Shown: piece after piece, positions 6,801 through 7,580 of the stretch | Layout: each line of letters opens with the position of its first letter | Position numbering within the stretch: the first letter of the stretch is position 1 | From: Hyphomicrobiales bacterium | GTDB lineage: Bacteria; Pseudomonadota; Alphaproteobacteria; Rhizobiales; Aestuariivirgaceae | Reading direction: 5' to 3' | Length of the DNA stretch: 7,580 bases | Assembly (NCBI GenBank): GCA_020029455.1 | Contig: JAIBJH010000124.1 | Coordinates: 1 to 7,580 of the forward strand | The notes under the pieces: generated by a model | Databases searched by the model: none | What the model was told of the DNA's origin: nothing | Seen by the model: the letters and a program-made list of their open reading frames with translations, nothing else | Made by a program: the position numbers and the translations under genes

Positions 6801-7533
6801 TTTCTGGCTGGAAGGGGGAAGCCTTGGCGCCATTACGGTCAATGGCTTTGGCCGCGCCGTTGCCAGCGTGGCAACGCCCGCGCAATTGACAAGCGCCCTT
6901 GCTGGTCTCGAAGCGCCCGCCGGAACGCCCGTGCCATCCCAGACCGGCGCCCTCACCATCCGCGATGGCATTGCCGAAACCGCAGCCATCACCATGGTTA
7001 ACCAGGAAGAGGCGCTATCAATCGAGCCGCATCTTGATCTTTCCACGCAGGAATTGACGCTGAAGGCGGCCGTGCAATCCGCATTGCGCAGCGACCTGCC
7101 GCCTGTCACCTTCACCTATCAGGGTGAGCCTAGGGCCTTACGCCTCCGCAAAGGATCGGCGGCCTTGGCAGGCAAGCTCGGCTATGAACTGATGTCGCAG
7201 GAAATGGCCAAGCTCGAGAAGCTGCAGCAGGAAGAACAGGCGATCCTTGCCCGCGAGGAACAGCAGCGCCAGGAGGACCAGCAGCGCTTCGATGCCTACC
7301 AGCTGCAGCGCGCCGAATTGCGCCAGCGCCAGCGCGAGCTGCACTTCCATGAGGCGGAGCGCGAAAGGCTGTTGGCGCAAGCGCAATTGGAACTGCGCAA
7401 GGCAATCGCAACGGGTGATGCCATCAACCGGCAGGAACTGGCCCTGCGCATCCGCGAAATCGCCATCCGGCGCTTTCTGAGCGAGCCATTGCCGGAAGCG
7501 CCTGTACTTCAGTTCCCCGTACTTCAGCCCTGA
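3883..7533 (+). CDS. Large AsmA-family envelope protein with a C-terminal coiled-coil tail
   Basis: A 1216-residue AsmA-superfamily protein. Relatives (AsmA, TamB, YhdP) are anchored in the inner membrane, extend through the periplasm as a long beta-rich groove, and are linked to phospholipid transport to, and integrity of, the outer membrane. An uncleaved signal anchor occupies about 8-29 (VFYFGVLLATTVFVALIAPL) and is followed by the classic AsmA opening: NWDTYKPQLEDYGQQLTGRE (30-49), then GDVDARLFPWPRLTATNVIVAN (54-75). A long series of amphipathic beta strands follows, and the AsmA C-terminal region spans roughly 937-1096, with LQAMQGKGVFWLEGGSL and NGFGRAV (987-993). The last part, about 1100-1185, is an uninterrupted Glu/Gln/Arg-rich coiled coil, then a proline-containing end. 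The size is YhdP-like, about twice E. coli AsmA. The ATG at 3883 is preferred, with GGGA 9 nt upstream; an in-frame GTG at 3862 would add MQPGTVC. It is separated from the dehydrogenase by repeats, so probably has its own transcript. Exact cargo is unknown. Confidence 0.93.
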   Translation: MSIWRSPVFYFGVLLATTVFVALIAPLLMNWDTYKPQLEDYGQQLTGREVVIAGDVDARLFPWPRLTATNVIVANEEGFNDAPLLAADAMIARFSLAGLVNGSFQVEEIEFDAPQLNLVRAGSGTMNWTMRPAAGLQGLLSRVKLDRITIRNGGVWFEDKQRKQGSSLTGINATLSARELEGPWRLIGTGHWRDTLLNLNFSTGAYKSGEGLRLALTATPEDAELPVFSMDGLWRGEELKGQVNLSGQEGGSGKGSIQDKLRPLALQSDFLLTPMAAQFSKIKIAPADKKDSGTLIEGHATVDLTSGAKANIALEAPRINLDTLLGAGSLARWRSGGLLAVANSIFTELPEAVEAQFALDVSVLTAGGEAFNDVSLKGMAERAAIRINSASAQLPGRSRAKFDGVIFPNAGGAQLGGALALDTTDFRGLTGWLLPGARQAFADKWKGSRGRLKLESRINWTPELLSLEKAAYELDGLPGTASLAWRFGDVPLVSAAIETRNLNLDSYVQGSEAKQFSANPFTLMALLPQVLDLGQVVEHHIRLDSDSLTLNGASAQGVKADYVVGLSGLEVKTLEFATAGGATFKGEGLVINGTDGPVGEINFSLKADDVSRMLQLAGLGAGDDAFAWRGLLGQTDASFTVAMDAEQARPRLNVKSKGTSGQLAFAADATLRDLGRKQGALTAGTFEITARDAAPILRTLGLPADGEAGPFEAKAVLDGDETAGFDSEITAGVLGSKFSYKGKLQPKSLFWGADGAIAIETPSLLPWIAATGIPAAPGGDSALRWRGKLQATDKGLSLDQEGEAVPPAFKASFAIDAQRTFFADIETGAVALGGLMSWAFMPWSGPNVDLQDSFSSDAWLVKKGQLFLKPKVFETGLGRPVREAVIGLAISPEGRELSVKAPGKAIDIALKVKPQGTSFELSGHGRMEVDLASTMTLEGSKGIASGTVVAEGDLSSKGRSPAAALQAMQGKGVFWLEGGSLGAITVNGFGRAVASVATPAQLTSALAGLEAPAGTPVPSQTGALTIRDGIAETAAITMVNQEEALSIEPHLDLSTQELTLKAAVQSALRSDLPPVTFTYQGEPRALRLRKGSAALAGKLGYELMSQEMAKLEKLQQEEQAILAREEQQRQEDQQRFDAYQLQRAELRQRQRELHFHEAERERLLAQAQLELRKAIATGDAINRQELALRIREIAIRRFLSEPLPEAPVLQFPVLQP

Positions 7534-7580
7534 GACCGCAGGCGATTCAGAATCCACACGCGGATCGCCGACGACAGATT
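7524..7580 (-). CDS. C-terminal 18 residues of an unidentified gene (runs off the right edge)
   Basis: On the minus strand one frame is open from the window edge and ends NLSSAIRVWILNRLRSQG-stop, with ordinary high-GC codons. It looks like a C-terminal amphipathic, basic helix. The TGA lies at 7524-7526, so the gene would overlap the 3' end of the AsmA gene by 10 bp in convergent orientation. The other two minus frames are either stopped at 7547 or are the register-matched shadow of the AsmA gene. Too short to assign a family; it could also be non-coding. Confidence 0.4.
   Translation of the reverse strand, partial: NLSSAIRVWILNRLRSQG

Noticed and set aside
7200..7400. Repetitive CAG/GCGC-rich DNA near the end of the AsmA gene, considered as a tandem repeat.
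   Set aside because: There is no fixed repeat unit; the pattern follows from the Gln/Arg/Glu-rich coiled coil and codon preference.

Overview
The window looks like chromosomal DNA of a GC-rich alphaproteobacterium, most likely of the Hyphomicrobiales (Rhizobiales) type. The evidence is the protein style of the UvrD, DUF1801 and AsmA-family genes, the strong avoidance of TTA/CTA/TCA codons, and a paired palindromic repeat of the CCTCA-n3-TGAGG / CCTCGAAGG type that is common between genes in that group. I cannot name a genus.

Layout. On the minus strand, reading leftward from about 2264: an acyl-CoA thioesterase-like hotdog protein (1776-2264), a DUF1801 protein (1297-1704), a 63-residue orphan protein (955-1146), and the first 279 residues of a UvrD/PcrA DNA helicase running off the left edge (1-837). 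On the plus strand, starting 33 bp from the thioesterase in divergent orientation: an FAD-linked D-lactate/glycolate-type 2-hydroxyacid dehydrogenase (2298-3695), then an intergenic region holding two oppositely oriented palindromic repeats (3743-3845), then a very large AsmA-family envelope protein of 1216 residues (3883-7533). At the right edge a minus-strand frame encodes the last 18 residues of another gene, whose stop codon overlaps the 3' end of the AsmA gene.

How the genes work together. Most are independent housekeeping or accessory functions: DNA repair, acyl-CoA and hydroxyacid metabolism, and envelope biogenesis. The only arrangement hinting at a functional link is the very tight divergent thioesterase/dehydrogenase pair, which must share or overlap its control region. 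There is no phage, transposon, CRISPR array, tRNA or rRNA. I did not find a convincing new system. The items most worth a second look are the inverted repeat pair ahead of the AsmA gene, mutually exclusive small hairpins over that gene's ribosome binding site, the charged coiled-coil tail of the AsmA protein, and the 63-residue orphan with a strong ribosome binding site.
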